Assembly (NCBI GenBank): GCA_026119935.1
Contig: JALRMH010000013.1
Location: 62,001-126,000, forward strand
DNA length: 64,000 nt
From: Endothia cerciana
Taxonomy: Eukaryota > Ascomycota > Sordariomycetes > Diaporthales > Cryphonectriaceae
Direction of reading: 5' to 3'
The notes beneath the pieces were generated by a model that searched no databases, had not been told where the DNA came from, and saw only the letters and a list, made by a program, of their open reading frames with translations. The stretch's first letter is position 1. Each line of letters opens with the position of its first letter. The translations under genes and the position numbers were made by a program. Below, piece after piece: positions 54,582 to 64,000 of this stretch.

Positions 54582-57201
54582 ATGCCATCCTCATCGTCCC
54601 GATCGCTTGGGAACATTGCGTTCATGATGGGCTGCTCTAAGGGTGCCGATACCTGCGAGATCCTGCATCTAGGAGAAGGCATCAACGCCGCCTTCCTTTA
54701 CCATCCTCCTCAGAGGAGCCAGGCTTGGAGGGGTGACCTGCCCAACGACGCTATGATCCCGCAGCCCGTCTTCTGCATTCCCTTCGAGGTAGCGCAGAAA
54801 CGGGCCGGCCGCTGGGTTCTCGGTAGTGATACCAATATCAAGGAGATCGACTTCAAGGTCGCCAGAGACGACCGACAAGGGGTCAGCAAGAAATGTCTCC
54901 GCATCGATTTTGTCACACGCCCAGACGGGAAGCCTGTTCTGCGAATTACGAACGAATCGGAGAACGCCAAGTTGTGCATACAACACAGCGAACATTCTAC
55001 TGACGACGCTATCCATCTCGCCAAGGGGGACTGGGACGAGATCGAGAAAAACGTCATCATACGCCATCCGGAGTTCACATTCCGCATGTGGCTTCCCTCT
55101 CGCACCCGTCGTGGATTCCGGCAATTCACAGAACATATCCGACAACTAGACCGTCTAGTTGTCACGAAGGCTTTGGAGTATTGGCCCCCGCTCGATAGCG
55201 GACCAGCCACTGTTGACGAAGCATCCCGCACCTCAAGGGATGGCATTCTGTATACGAAAGTACCCGAGCTGGCAATCCGCGCAGCTCATGCTGCAGGGAC
55301 ACCAGGCAGAGTCTCTATCGTGAAGAGGGTGGGCTCAGACTCAGTGACCCTCTGTGCTAAGGAAATGGTCCTGCGGATGGGTGATGCCGCTAGCCACGTC
55401 AGACGCCAGCATGAGCAGACTGAGGAGGAGTTCCAGTTGTACAAGCGTCTCTCTCATGCAAGTTCTCCCTTCCTTCCGGTGATCAAGTTCGCTAGCACTA
55501 ATTACGTATTCAACCCGTCAACAGCCACATCTCGCCATCGCCATCGACATTGCCTACATGGCGAACGGGACTGCTCCACCCTGGTTGATACCCGAGCATG
55601 TTCCGTTCAGTCTAAGTACTTACGTCTGTGATCGACGCCGATGGCCCAAAGCACCACTTCCTCCAGTCATTCCTACCGACATCATCTCACAGATAGCCTG
55701 TTTCCTTGTCTTCCTCCATGGGCAGAACCTTGTGCACAGGGATTTGAGCCTGCGCAATATTCGTCTGTCTCCCGAGAAGACGCGATGGGTGGCCAAAATC
55801 ATCGATCTGTGTGATTCGGTGCCAAAAATCCATATGGAACGGTGCTCTGGTACCCCTGGATTCATGGCCCCTGAGGTGTTGAACCGCCAGCTGAGTGATG
55901 AGAAAGTTGACATGTTCAGCTTGGGGATGGCCGCCTTGTATCTTCTCACGGATCTTCCATGTGAGAATGTGCCCGAAGGCGAAGAGATCTCGCCCGAGTA
56001 CCAGGCAGAATGGATGCGAACGACAGCGCTTCCTATGGTGGATAGGGTTGGGGGGAAGTTCAGACCACTACTCAGGGGGCTACTTGCCTACGAGGCCAAG
56101 GGCCGATGGGGCGCGCAAAAAGTCATCAATTATCTCTGGCGGTTGGATAAAGAATCCGGCTCTGATAGCCGGAAGCGTTCTGCGAGCCCTATACTTCGTG
56201 TCGACGCCAAGAGGCGTAGGGCGAGCACGGCATCCACCATCCGACCTCTGCGGGTCATCGAGGAATGGCCACCGGCCGCAAAGTCCTTTGTGACCGTTCC
56301 AGAGCAGCAATCCCGGCATGACTCTACACCTCCATGCGCAGAGGCCTCTGCGTCCTTCTTCACCCCTAAGGAGCAGGCCGATGACCAGCATTCCCAAGAT
56401 CTTACTTCCGTCCCGGGCACTCCCTTTGTCGATGGCGATTTCGATGCCGAAGCTGCTGCTGATGGGTCTTCTATCGAACTCAGGAGTAAGGGCGACGTCA
56501 TTTGTTACACCGAGACTGTCTCTGACGAGGATTGGAACTTTACGTCCGCACTGAGTGGCTGGCTCCAACAATCAGACGGCAACCAGGAAGACTTACACTT
56601 CACCTCAGGGGCAAATGTTAGCGAAGCCAAAGCGGATATCATCCAGAACCTGCAGCTGGGCCCGAGCTGGGTGACACATGCCAGCATTGATGAGACCAGC
56701 AACAGATCTCTATCTGCACATGGGCCTCAGACCGGCTGTACGCAAGACATGCAGAAGTTGCAGCTAGACAGCTGGACTACTTGCAAGGATGGTGTCGGCA
56801 GCGGACAAAGGAACAGCATTCAATCCGTGAACAGCCTGCACACTGAGCTGGATTCTGGAAGCGAGGATGAAGAGAGGAGCGAGCTAGACACTCAATACTA
56901 TCATATAGCACAGAGCAGGTGCTTGGAGGAGCAGGGCGGGAGCCTGGATACTGAGGAGATAACCCCGACACATAGCGAGGAGGTTGCACTGGACGGGGTG
57001 ATGAGCTGCCAGAGCAGCATCAGTGAGATAGACTCACAAGCTGTTCTGTCGCTCAGCTCGAGCTGCTATGACGATGAAAGTTGGAACCTGAAAGAGCGTG
57101 AGCGCGCTCAGGCAGCTGAGGAAGGATTGAAGCTTCTTCAAAGCTTCGGTGCTGAACCAACCTACGACCAGGGCAAGCGCAGGACTTCTGTACTTTCTTA
57201 G
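54582..57201 (+). CDS. Protein kinase-like protein with an N-terminal FHA-like region and a GC-AG intron
   Basis: Exons are 54582-55457 and 55525-57201, giving 850 aa. The 67-bp intron starts GCAAGT, contains ACTAATTAC and ends CAACAG. Splicing in phase 0 gives LYKRLSH joined to PHLAIAIDIAYM, as expected between kinase strands. The N-terminus (about 70-160) may be a diverged FHA domain (WVLGSD, then GVSK, then LRITNES). The kinase part shows CAKEMV with the Lys, VHRDLSLRNIRL, KIIDLCDS in place of DFG, GTPGFMAPEVL and VDMFSLGMAALYLL. A long disordered, acidic C-terminus of about 370 residues follows. The DFG-to-DLC change keeps the metal-binding Asp. The upstream leader has a short repeat (TCATCCAAACTCTAC). 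Confidence 0.8.
55458..55524 (+). other. GC-AG intron of the kinase gene
   Basis: Donor GCAAGT and acceptor CAACAG. No GT donor gives the in-frame junction, whereas the GC donor does so exactly. Confidence 0.7.
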
Positions 57202-57686
57202 ATACAATTTTTATTCTCTGCAGTTTCAATTGCTTCTAGCAAAGATTATGCCTTTGATGGAGCTTACCCTTGCCTCAACTACCTATGTTTGTGATATCTG
57301 AAATATGTAGGCTGCTGTCTCCTGCGCTTCTGCATCGTTGGTTCCTCCTGCCTCCTCCTCCCAGCTCCCTTAGGCAATCTCGTCTTCAAGCTTCAGATAG
57401 CCCTACCTTGGTGGAATGATAGGCGAGGGGATTGTATATCAAACAGAGGAGGTTGTAAGTAATAGCAACCCCTCTGCCCCTACCAAGATTGTGTCTTGAG
57501 GGCATAAATCGCTTATTAAAATTCCTGCTTAGAAACAGAGATAAGGCAATGTTCCGAATAGAGGGCATGAAAATAAAATCCTCCTGGATAGTAGGCATCG
57601 ATTATCGAGTCAGGAATGATAACAACAATAACTGAATACTAAGCAAAAGAAAAGTCTTTCCCTTTATTATTAAATCTTGGAACAGT
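57202..57686. other. No gene recognised
   Basis: 3' flank of the kinase gene. Confidence 0.5.
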
Positions 57687-57876
57687 TTACAGACCGAAGG
57701 CGCCTGTCAAACCCAGTGCTTTGCGGAAATCCGTCAGCTCCTCGTCAGCCTTTCGCTGAATGCCCAGGACCACATCCGGAGAGTATACCGGTGCTAATGC
57801 AGAGTCCTCGAGGAGAAGTTTAGAAAGTGAATTTGATAAGAGCAGTCGTGGGTTTGACGGGTGTGGAAGGAGGCAT
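57687..57876 (-). pseudogene. Short gene remnant ending in TGAFGL
   Basis: The minus strand reads LLLEDSALAPVYSPDVVLGI and QRKADEELTDFRKALGLTGA, ending FGL and a stop at 57687. An ATG at 57876 (MPPSTPVKPTTALIKF) is one frame away and meets TAA first. It is protein-like but broken or partial; the family is unknown. Confidence 0.35.
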
Positions 57877-57955
57877 TGGAGGGAAAGTTGTTTATAGAGC
57901 AGGGTGAAGCAAATGCTAACTAATTAATTTTCGTGCCTGAGATAAGGGAATTGCA

Positions 57956-58665
57956 GTGAGTCGCTTGGTGAGGAGCTTTTTTAATGGCCAGAACCAACAA
58001 CGACAGCAGCTGGAAAATATACAGTTTCTTCTACTTATCGAAAGCGTCTTTGCTACGAAGCCGTTTCGGGTGTACGGCAAGCATCATAATAGCACCATTT
58101 TGAACGCTACACACAAGATCCGCAAGCAGCAACCGCAGCCGAAGTTTGCCCCATGGTTTGTCATCGCTGCTTTTGCTCATTATCTTGCAAGTCTTTCCTT
58201 GAATGATCCAACGAATTTTCGGAATCTTGAGAAGTATTACCAAACTTCTGTAAGCGGATTGGCTTTAGAGGTTAGGAAACAGTAGTATGATTACTGTTGG
58301 TATGGAGCCTTAAGTCAGATTCCTTTAATTGCTCTATTCCTTTAGTCTTTACTGATATCAAATAAAACTAGTTGCTTGCCTCGTCAATAACGCCCTATGC
58401 AGGCTATTGCTCAGCTGAAACAGACCCTAGCTTTTCTGGCAGCGTCCCTCTTCCGGAGGATTGGATGCTATGGGGATTCTGTTGGGCTGAGCACTTTTTT
58501 CTCAACCGGTTCCAGCCTAATATTGAGCTAGAAAAGCGCTCAGAGGAGGCGCAAATTACAACAGCATATTGCATCGAACGAGTCCTCTGGTTAGCACGGC
58601 GGATTGCATATATAGGCAAATGGATGGTTTATAGCAACGGAAGTGATAGATTCTCGGTAGTGTAA
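57956..58665 (+). pseudogene. EST1/SMG7-like protein, decayed copy 2
   Basis: Frame 57956-58285 contains FLLLIESVFATKPFRVYGKH and FAPWFVIAAFAHYLASL, aligned with 45294-45600 of copy 1. It ends at a TAG exactly where copy 1 has CAA (KQQYNYCGYGAL against KQ-stop-YDYCWYGAL). After an intron-like gap, CLVNNAL matches copy 1's CLANNAL. The next about 80 codons of copy 1 are missing here. The frame at 58372 resumes at PSFSGSVPLPEDWMLWGF and ends near 58665. So there is one nonsense change plus one internal deletion. Confidence 0.65.
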
Positions 58666-58903
58666 AAGTTTGAAGGATTGGAAAACGTTCTGTGGTAGTA
58701 AATACCTGGGCCGAGAATCTGTTAACAAAAGTAGACAAAGCTAAACAAAAGACAGCACTATTATGCAAACAGCTCAAACGTTCATTATCCATAGCTCGGT
58801 TCCAGGCTGCATGCTTATACGAACGCAACTTTCTGAAGTCCAGGATAGGGAGAATGCCGCCTTTCAATTTATTTAGGCTAGCAGGATGATGTTGGCCATC
58901 TTA

Positions 58904-60097
58904 TCATCGATTTGAAATCTGGAAACCTATTATGCCATATCTATCCGCGTGTATGAAGTCCGGATACGTAGGCGTGCCGCACTGCGTGATAAGCAGGCTG
59001 CCTTCTTTGGACAAACCGAAATCGGTGAGCACAATACGGATTGTGCCTTCCCCTGTAATCTCGTGCTGTGACGAGAATACTTCCCGGCGAAATATCACGA
59101 TGCGCAAAATTCTTCTCGTGAACATAGACCAAGGCGCTGAGACCACTGCCTCAAGACTTGGCATGACCCGGTGAGAGTGAAGGGACTCTGTTGCCTCAGG
59201 TTGCCGAGTGGAAAGTAGTCCATATACAAGGTCGGCACTGGAGCATAGTCAAAATCGAGCAAGCGGATGATGTGATCCTATGGAGTCAGCTTCCATTATG
59301 ATTGAAGTTGATACAGCAATATACTTACATGGCTGAGCGTTCGGATACTATCAATCTCTCGCGACCATCTTTGCAACTCTCTCTCTCTCTCATCTTCTCG
59401 CCCTTTCCCCAGCTTCCTCAGCGGCGTCTTTCGGACACAGTATCGACCTGTACTAACATCCCACATCCGCGCAACCCTGCCATAGCCCCCGGCCCCGAGC
59501 TCCTCCAGCTCGAGCAAGATACGCCCAGCGCATGGAGTCTGCACTGCAGTGGCAGCCGCCGTGGTCTTGTAGTGAATTTTCAGGTCGGCGAGGAGCTTGT
59601 CCTGACATGCTGTACCTTGTCGGAAGCGCGCAATCCTCTCGGCATGGTCTGGGTTAGGCTGGAATGGATTGACCTTGACCAGAATAACGATGTCCCGGCG
59701 GGGCATGACGGTGATGATTCTGTTCCGAACTTCGGCAGCCCCGCCTATAATCAATCCATGAGAAGTCAACCCTTGTCTTTCCGGCGTGACCATTATACTC
59801 CACGACGGTCCCATTTCTGGAGCCTAGGTCGCGCGCCACGAGATGACCATTATCATCAAACGTAACAGCAAAGTGACGATTGCTGACCTGCTTTTTGTTC
59901 AACACAAAGTCACAAGCTTTCGCAGCACCAAAGATAAAACCCGCCCTGGTTTTCGGGCCACGACTGAACCTCAATTCTAAGCGCAGCTGTAGGTCCTCGG
60001 TCGAGTCCTCTAAGGCGGCAGTGGATTCGCTACTAGCCCGTCCGTAGGGAGTTCTCTTCTGGGGAGGAACGCAGGCCAGCCGAATTAAGACTGTCAT
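58904..60097 (-). pseudogene. FHA-domain protein kinase (Rad53/Chk2-like layout), truncated
   Basis: From the Met at 60097 comes an FHA domain with GFIFGAAKACDFVLN, VSNRHFAVTF and DLGSRNGTVVEYNG. A frameshift lies near 59750. The kinase N-lobe follows, with LEELGAGGYGRVARM and CVRKTPLRKL. An intron with a GTAAGT donor near 59328 precedes HIIRLLDFDYAP and TLYMDYFPLGNLRQQ. In two further frames come YVHEKNFAHRDISPGSILV and LTDFGLSKEGS with TQCGTPTY. The C-lobe after the activation loop is missing. Three frameshifts and a 3' truncation make it non-functional. Confidence 0.75.
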
Positions 60098-60237
60098 TGA
60101 TCATATCTCTGACATGGCGGTTATCATGATGCGCATACAAAGTTGCGATGAGATCAGTGCCGCGAGATGACATGCTGGGCTAATGACAGCCAATTTAGAC
60201 AGACACAAGCAATCTTTCGCTCCCACGACAACCAGTC

Positions 60238-61883
60238 ATGGACAACGGATCCAGCACAACAACACCAGCACGAAAGCCTACGGCCCGCGAAGTCGCCGCA
60301 CTCACTGATGCAGAACTTGATCAGTATCTCGACCAGCATGACCGTCTGGTCGTAGTTGATGACCCCAGATCAACTACCGGAATCCTTCATTGAACGACTT
60401 CGGTACGTTGCGTGCTTCAGGTTCTCCACTACAAACCTTGTCCTGCTGACCGTTAAGAAGAGATTGTGCACGATCGAAGGCCGCCTTGGCTATCGATCTC
60501 GACCAGGTGAATACTCGGCTGTGGGCAGCTGCCCAGGAGCCCACGCCTCCGCACGAGCGATTCGGTTTCCTACCCCCGCAGTCCAACCAGTTCCCCTTCC
60601 CCTATCGAAAACAATGAGCGGCAACAGTACGAGGAGCTCATCCGCTCGGGTGTGGCCGGCCATGCTACCCTATCGACCTTATTGACGATATATTTCGCGA
60701 TCCAACAAAACATCGCGACCTGCTACTGCCCCTTTCTTACGACGCCGTCGGACTGGAAATGCCCGGTCGTATCTACGAAGCAGGTTGGCAGATGGGATAC
60801 CTTCCGCAGTTGGCAAAAGGCTGTAAGAGGAGGATATCGCGGCGGCAGCCGGGGTTGCTATCCGCTCTCGGAGGAGTGCATACGGGCCCTCCGGGGCCTT
60901 CAAACAAGCCCGCACTGACACCAGCCTGACGGCATACATTGAGGCTGCACGCCGGACTGTCTTCGATCACTACAGCTTGGAGTATTCTTTTCGGCCGGCG
61001 GTGGATCCTCTACAGCAAGACAAGCTGTCGACATGGCTGGAATACCTTGTATTCAAACACTGGCTGTCCGAATGCTGCAATACTCAGGCTGCAATATACC
61101 AGAGACAGTATGACATAGCATGGCAGAAACTTCTCACTGCCGATATACTAAACTCGTCAGAAGTCGAAACGCGGGAGATCGAGGACGACACACTACAGAC
61201 TGCATGGAGGAAGATCGAAATTGAGCTAGAGAGAGATGTGAGTAATGCTGAGGCGGCCTTGCTGAGACCTGAAGCTACCAACAAGGAAGATAGGAGCCCT
61301 TCCAGGGTTCTTGCAGCCTATCTCAAGGAGGCAAAAACAAAGCTTGGATGTGCAAGAGCGCGGCTCGGCGCGATTGACGAATTTCTGGGAGCGACTGTGG
61401 AATGCAGGGCGCATGGGCCATACTGGGAGATGCTCGCGGGAAACGCACGCCAAGGAGTTGCCCTGGGTCTTACGACAGCTCCCAGTGGTAAACATACAGA
61501 ATCCGACACCGCACGCTGCAGAGAAGCAGAAGCCTCTTCGTCGCAGCCCGCGGATCGCTAGCCAGCTGTCAGGCAGCACTTTCCATTTCTCAACCCCTCG
61601 GGCACGTGCCTCTCCTACAAGGCTCTCGGAAACGGAAGTCCCAGCTCAGCCGGTTCTGCGGAGCAGTCACCGCTGCCGGACGGTAACGAGAACGAGACGC
61701 GGACACCCGGTACTCAGTCTCAGCGAGGGAGACAATTACCGTTTTCAGCAATACCGTCTTCACACAAGGGAGTTTGGAAACGGCGGCGCACGGGCTGAAT
61801 GCACTCGAGATACATTCTGGATAATTAGCATCCTGGACACAAGTTCGAGGTGCATGTTGACACGAACTGATTTGCTATTATGA
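60238..61883 (+). pseudogene. Uncharacterised fungal family gene with several frameshifts
   Basis: Starts MDNGSSTTTPARKPTARE. In shifting frames it runs through DQLPESFIERLR, LIDDIFRDPTKHRDLLLPLS, GRIYEAGWQMGYLPQLAKGC and KRRISRRQPGLLSALGG. AYIEAARRTVFDHYSLEYSF and RPAVDPLQQDKLSTWLEYLV follow, then a coiled-coil region and KPLRRSPRIASQ in the tail. I recall the family from Aspergillus but know no function. Shifts occur near 60365, 60670, 60895 and 61430. Confidence 0.55.
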
Positions 61884-62249
61884 TCAAGTATTACCGGAAG
61901 GATAGTACTATAGCCTCGTCCTTTTAATGGCTGACCAATCTTCAATACTGAAACACACTGAAAGACTATTGCGGTACAGGTTTTCAGCAATTATGAGACT
62001 ACTGTATGTAGGGAACAGTACTTGGCTTGATGACTGAAGAGCTATATACAACATCTATATACTAGTAATGAACGTTGTTAATATATCCAGCTTCTTAAGA
62101 CTGGCTCGACTGGATAGATAGATGCCTGATCCGCCGATCCCAGGTTTGCTGCATCGCTACTGATCCATCACCCTGAGTTATATGATTCGCCTCTATGCCG
62201 CATGTTGAATCCAGACACTGATTCTTGTTGCTTGTAATCGGTTCCGTGA
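61884..62249. other. No gene recognised; start of a diverged repeat
   Basis: From about 62200 the sequence resembles 24908-25000. Confidence 0.4.
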
Positions 62250-62600
62250 CCTACAGGTTGGATGGGTCATAACAACGCAGCTGCTATATATGTCTTCATG
62301 AGGCATTTCGGCACAGCCTCGGGTGTTGGCATCGGCGGCGCGGCTTTTCAAAGTATAACAATAGCCCTGGAGCTTGCGCCGGCTTGGGGATTACGACTGA
62401 AATCGCGAGGGGCGCGCAGGGTTTCCTGCCTGAGCTGCCTGCAATGCCCGCAGGCGATGCGGGAGACGCGATCGCCGCTGCACAGCGGCTTGGCCTTCTT
62501 CGGGTCGCTGCTGATCAGGCACTACGGTGTGAGCAAGGAGCTGCGGACTGAGCATGCGCTGGATGGCCCACGAACTGCACGCATGTCTGAGGGACGAAGG
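62250..62600 (+). pseudogene. C-terminal relic of an MFS multidrug-type transporter
   Basis: NAAAIYVFMRHFGTASGVGI followed by GGAAFQ matches the penultimate helices of fungal MFS drug transporters. One frame over, ITTEIARGAQGFLPELPAMP fits the loop. Back in the first frame, LLIRHYGVSKELRTEHALD is the usual cytosolic end. Two compensating frameshifts and the absence of the other ten or so helices show a relic. Confidence 0.65.
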
Positions 62601-62619
62601 TGGAGGGCGCTGGTTTGAT

Positions 62620-63510
62620 ATCCGTACAGAAGATGGCAGGTCGCCGGAACGAGCCAGACAGAATTCGGCTCCGGTGGCTTACACAAGCAAGGGTTAGGGC
62701 CTGGGCCGACCGATAGGACCGGCAGCGGCCCCGTCGATGTTACCCTGGACCGGCGAAAGCGACGGCGGACCGTTAAAATCGCTGCACCATTTCTGCTGAC
62801 TCAGGCTTCCCCAATCTGGTATAACGCACTGTCCTGGTGCCCACCCGGCCCAGGCCTGGCTCCCGGGCCACGATTCCCTGCCCCGCCTCCGTCTTCCTTC
62901 CGTTCCGACCGCTCGTCCGGCCTCCGTCGCTTTTATCACCGGGGGCCGGGGCCGCAGGGTGTGTCTTTGTGGGGCGCCCTGCGGTTCCAACTACTATTTA
63001 CGTTCGCAAGGCCCTGTGGGGCTGACTCTTGCGTACGTAAATCCCCCCCTATTTCCCTCCTGCTGTACCTGCTGCTCCCCTTCACGCCTTATATCTTCCT
63101 TCATTCAGCCTGCTGCCATTCGGTCTCTGTCTTTGCCTTCCTCCTCCTCGATGCTCTGAATCCACCTTCAGTACCCTGATTACGGTTTCCAGCGTTGCGT
63201 TTGTGGACTCCATCTGCCGTCTTTGGTCAAGTCTCGCCCCGTCTTGTTTTCAAAAAGCTGTTGTCCCTTTGATCGACTGCCAACCTGTGCGATAGGCCGC
63301 AGGAAGGCTGGTGTACCGCGCTTCAATACACAGAACACAACGGTCGAGGATAACGAGGATACATAGGAAGAGTCTCTTCCGCGAGACAGCAAACCAAAGC
63401 TCGCCGAAAGCACAGAGGCTCGCCGCGCTAGAATTTTCTCTGATTGGAACACGTATATCTTATCGTACTATTCTGCACCCAGATTTCTTAGCTAACTTGA
63501 TATCAGTTTC
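62620..63510. other. No gene recognised; leader of the next relic
   Basis: GC-rich, then pyrimidine-rich, with short frames only. Confidence 0.45.
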
Positions 63511-63850
63511 ATGTCTTATAAGCATCCTAAGGTTGACCGTGAGAAGGCCTGGGAAAACGTCATTCGGAACGAGCACAAGTCTAAAGTTGATGTCCTAGAT
63601 TTCGTCGACAACTACATCAAGCTTTCGGGCAGTCCTACCCGATCTTAGGATACACCCGGCAACCTGAAACGGAAACCGGTAACATGCGTCTCGACAGTAA
63701 ATAGAGTAATAAAGCGGCTGATTGCCGCTGCTGAGGCCGAGATCATAAGGCCTCAGAGATAAAGGGACCCTAACAAGGCTTGGTTGCAACTCGCCTGCGC
63801 TCAAGGCACGGCTGGTGCTTAAGATATTAGGCCAGTCCGCGATATTACTA
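63511..63850 (+). pseudogene. Uncharacterised gene start with TAG and TAA codons
   Basis: From ATG (MSYKHPKVDREKAWENVIRN) one frame stays protein-like (LDFVDNYIKLSG, VNRVIKRLIAAAEAEIIRP, RDPNKAWLQLACAQG) up to a GTGAGT donor at about 63851. It is interrupted only by TAG at 63646 and TAA at 63760 and 63820. All three could be CAR with a C-to-T change. The gene continues beyond the donor towards or past the window end. Confidence 0.45.
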
Positions 63851-64000
63851 GGGTGAGTTGGTGCTTTTCTCTTCCACCTGTTACGTCCCTACCCGTGTCC
63901 TCAAACTCGCCCGTGCCTCTATCTTGCTGCCTTGTCTCTCCTGCCTGCGCCTTCACTTCCTGCCCTTGTGACTGGGCTGTTTGAGCTAACGCGTCTATCA

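Noticed and set aside
1..64000. Starship-type giant element or secondary-metabolite cluster
   Set aside because: No DUF3435 tyrosine recombinase, polyketide synthase, peptide synthetase or terpene cyclase was found in any frame. The block may still lie inside a larger element.

Overview
The window reads as nuclear DNA of a filamentous ascomycete, most likely Eurotiales (Aspergillus or Penicillium type). Genes are broken by short introns of about 45-110 bp with GTRNGT donors, CTAAC-like branch sites and YAG acceptors. The recognisable families are typical of that group: FunK1 kinases, HNH_2 proteins, F-box and ankyrin proteins, EST1/SMG7-like proteins, Copia gag and a Tad-like LINE. No rRNA, tRNA, CRISPR array, polyketide or peptide synthetase, or Starship captain (DUF3435) was seen. 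Ten N bases and long homopolymers near 8.2-8.4 kb show that this is a draft assembly, so some single-base frameshifts may be sequencing errors.

Layout. 0-5.7 kb: an uncharacterised 397-aa gene, a decayed copy of an unnamed coiled-coil family, a Copia gag relic and a NACHT P-loop relic. 6-10.4 kb: an HNH nuclease-like gene, a dispersed repeat (copy A) and an F-box gene. 11-14.2 kb: a frameshifted FunK1 kinase and another relic. 15.8-17.3 kb: a DUF7924-like gene with a coding minisatellite. 18.4-24 kb: a decayed gene, a 511-aa gene with three 75-bp repeats, and a divergently arranged three-exon protein kinase. 25-29.4 kb: two relics and repeat copy B. 30.5-35.9 kb: a zinc-finger gene, repeat copy C, a RING-H2 gene, a perfect 44-bp palindrome and a three-exon unknown gene. 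36.3-40.5 kb: a pseudogene whose five stops are all TAG, an ankyrin gene with a broken 5' end and a truncated sedoheptulose-bisphosphatase-like gene. 41-44.4 kb: a possible PD-(D/E)XK gene, a Myb/SANT gene, an acidic small gene and a LINE relic. 44.5-48 kb: a decayed EST1-like gene, a small ORF and repeat copy D. 48.5-51.5 kb: an intact 1002-aa JmjC plus SET protein. 52-54.3 kb: relics. 54.6-57.2 kb: an intact kinase with a GC-AG intron. 58-64 kb: a second EST1-like relic, a truncated FHA kinase and further decayed genes.

About half of the genes are broken, and several families occur two or three times in different states of decay. Many stops are CAR-to-TAR type, as repeat-induced point mutation (RIP) would give. 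The intact set leans towards signalling and chromatin or nucleic-acid handling: two kinases, RING and F-box ubiquitin adaptors, JmjC-SET, HNH, two putative restriction-fold proteins, Myb and a zinc finger. This fits a fast-turnover accessory or subtelomeric block rather than a metabolic cluster. The most striking single item is the JmjC-SET fusion. The most system-like pattern is the dispersed repeat that ends about 200 bp upstream of both the F-box and RING start codons.
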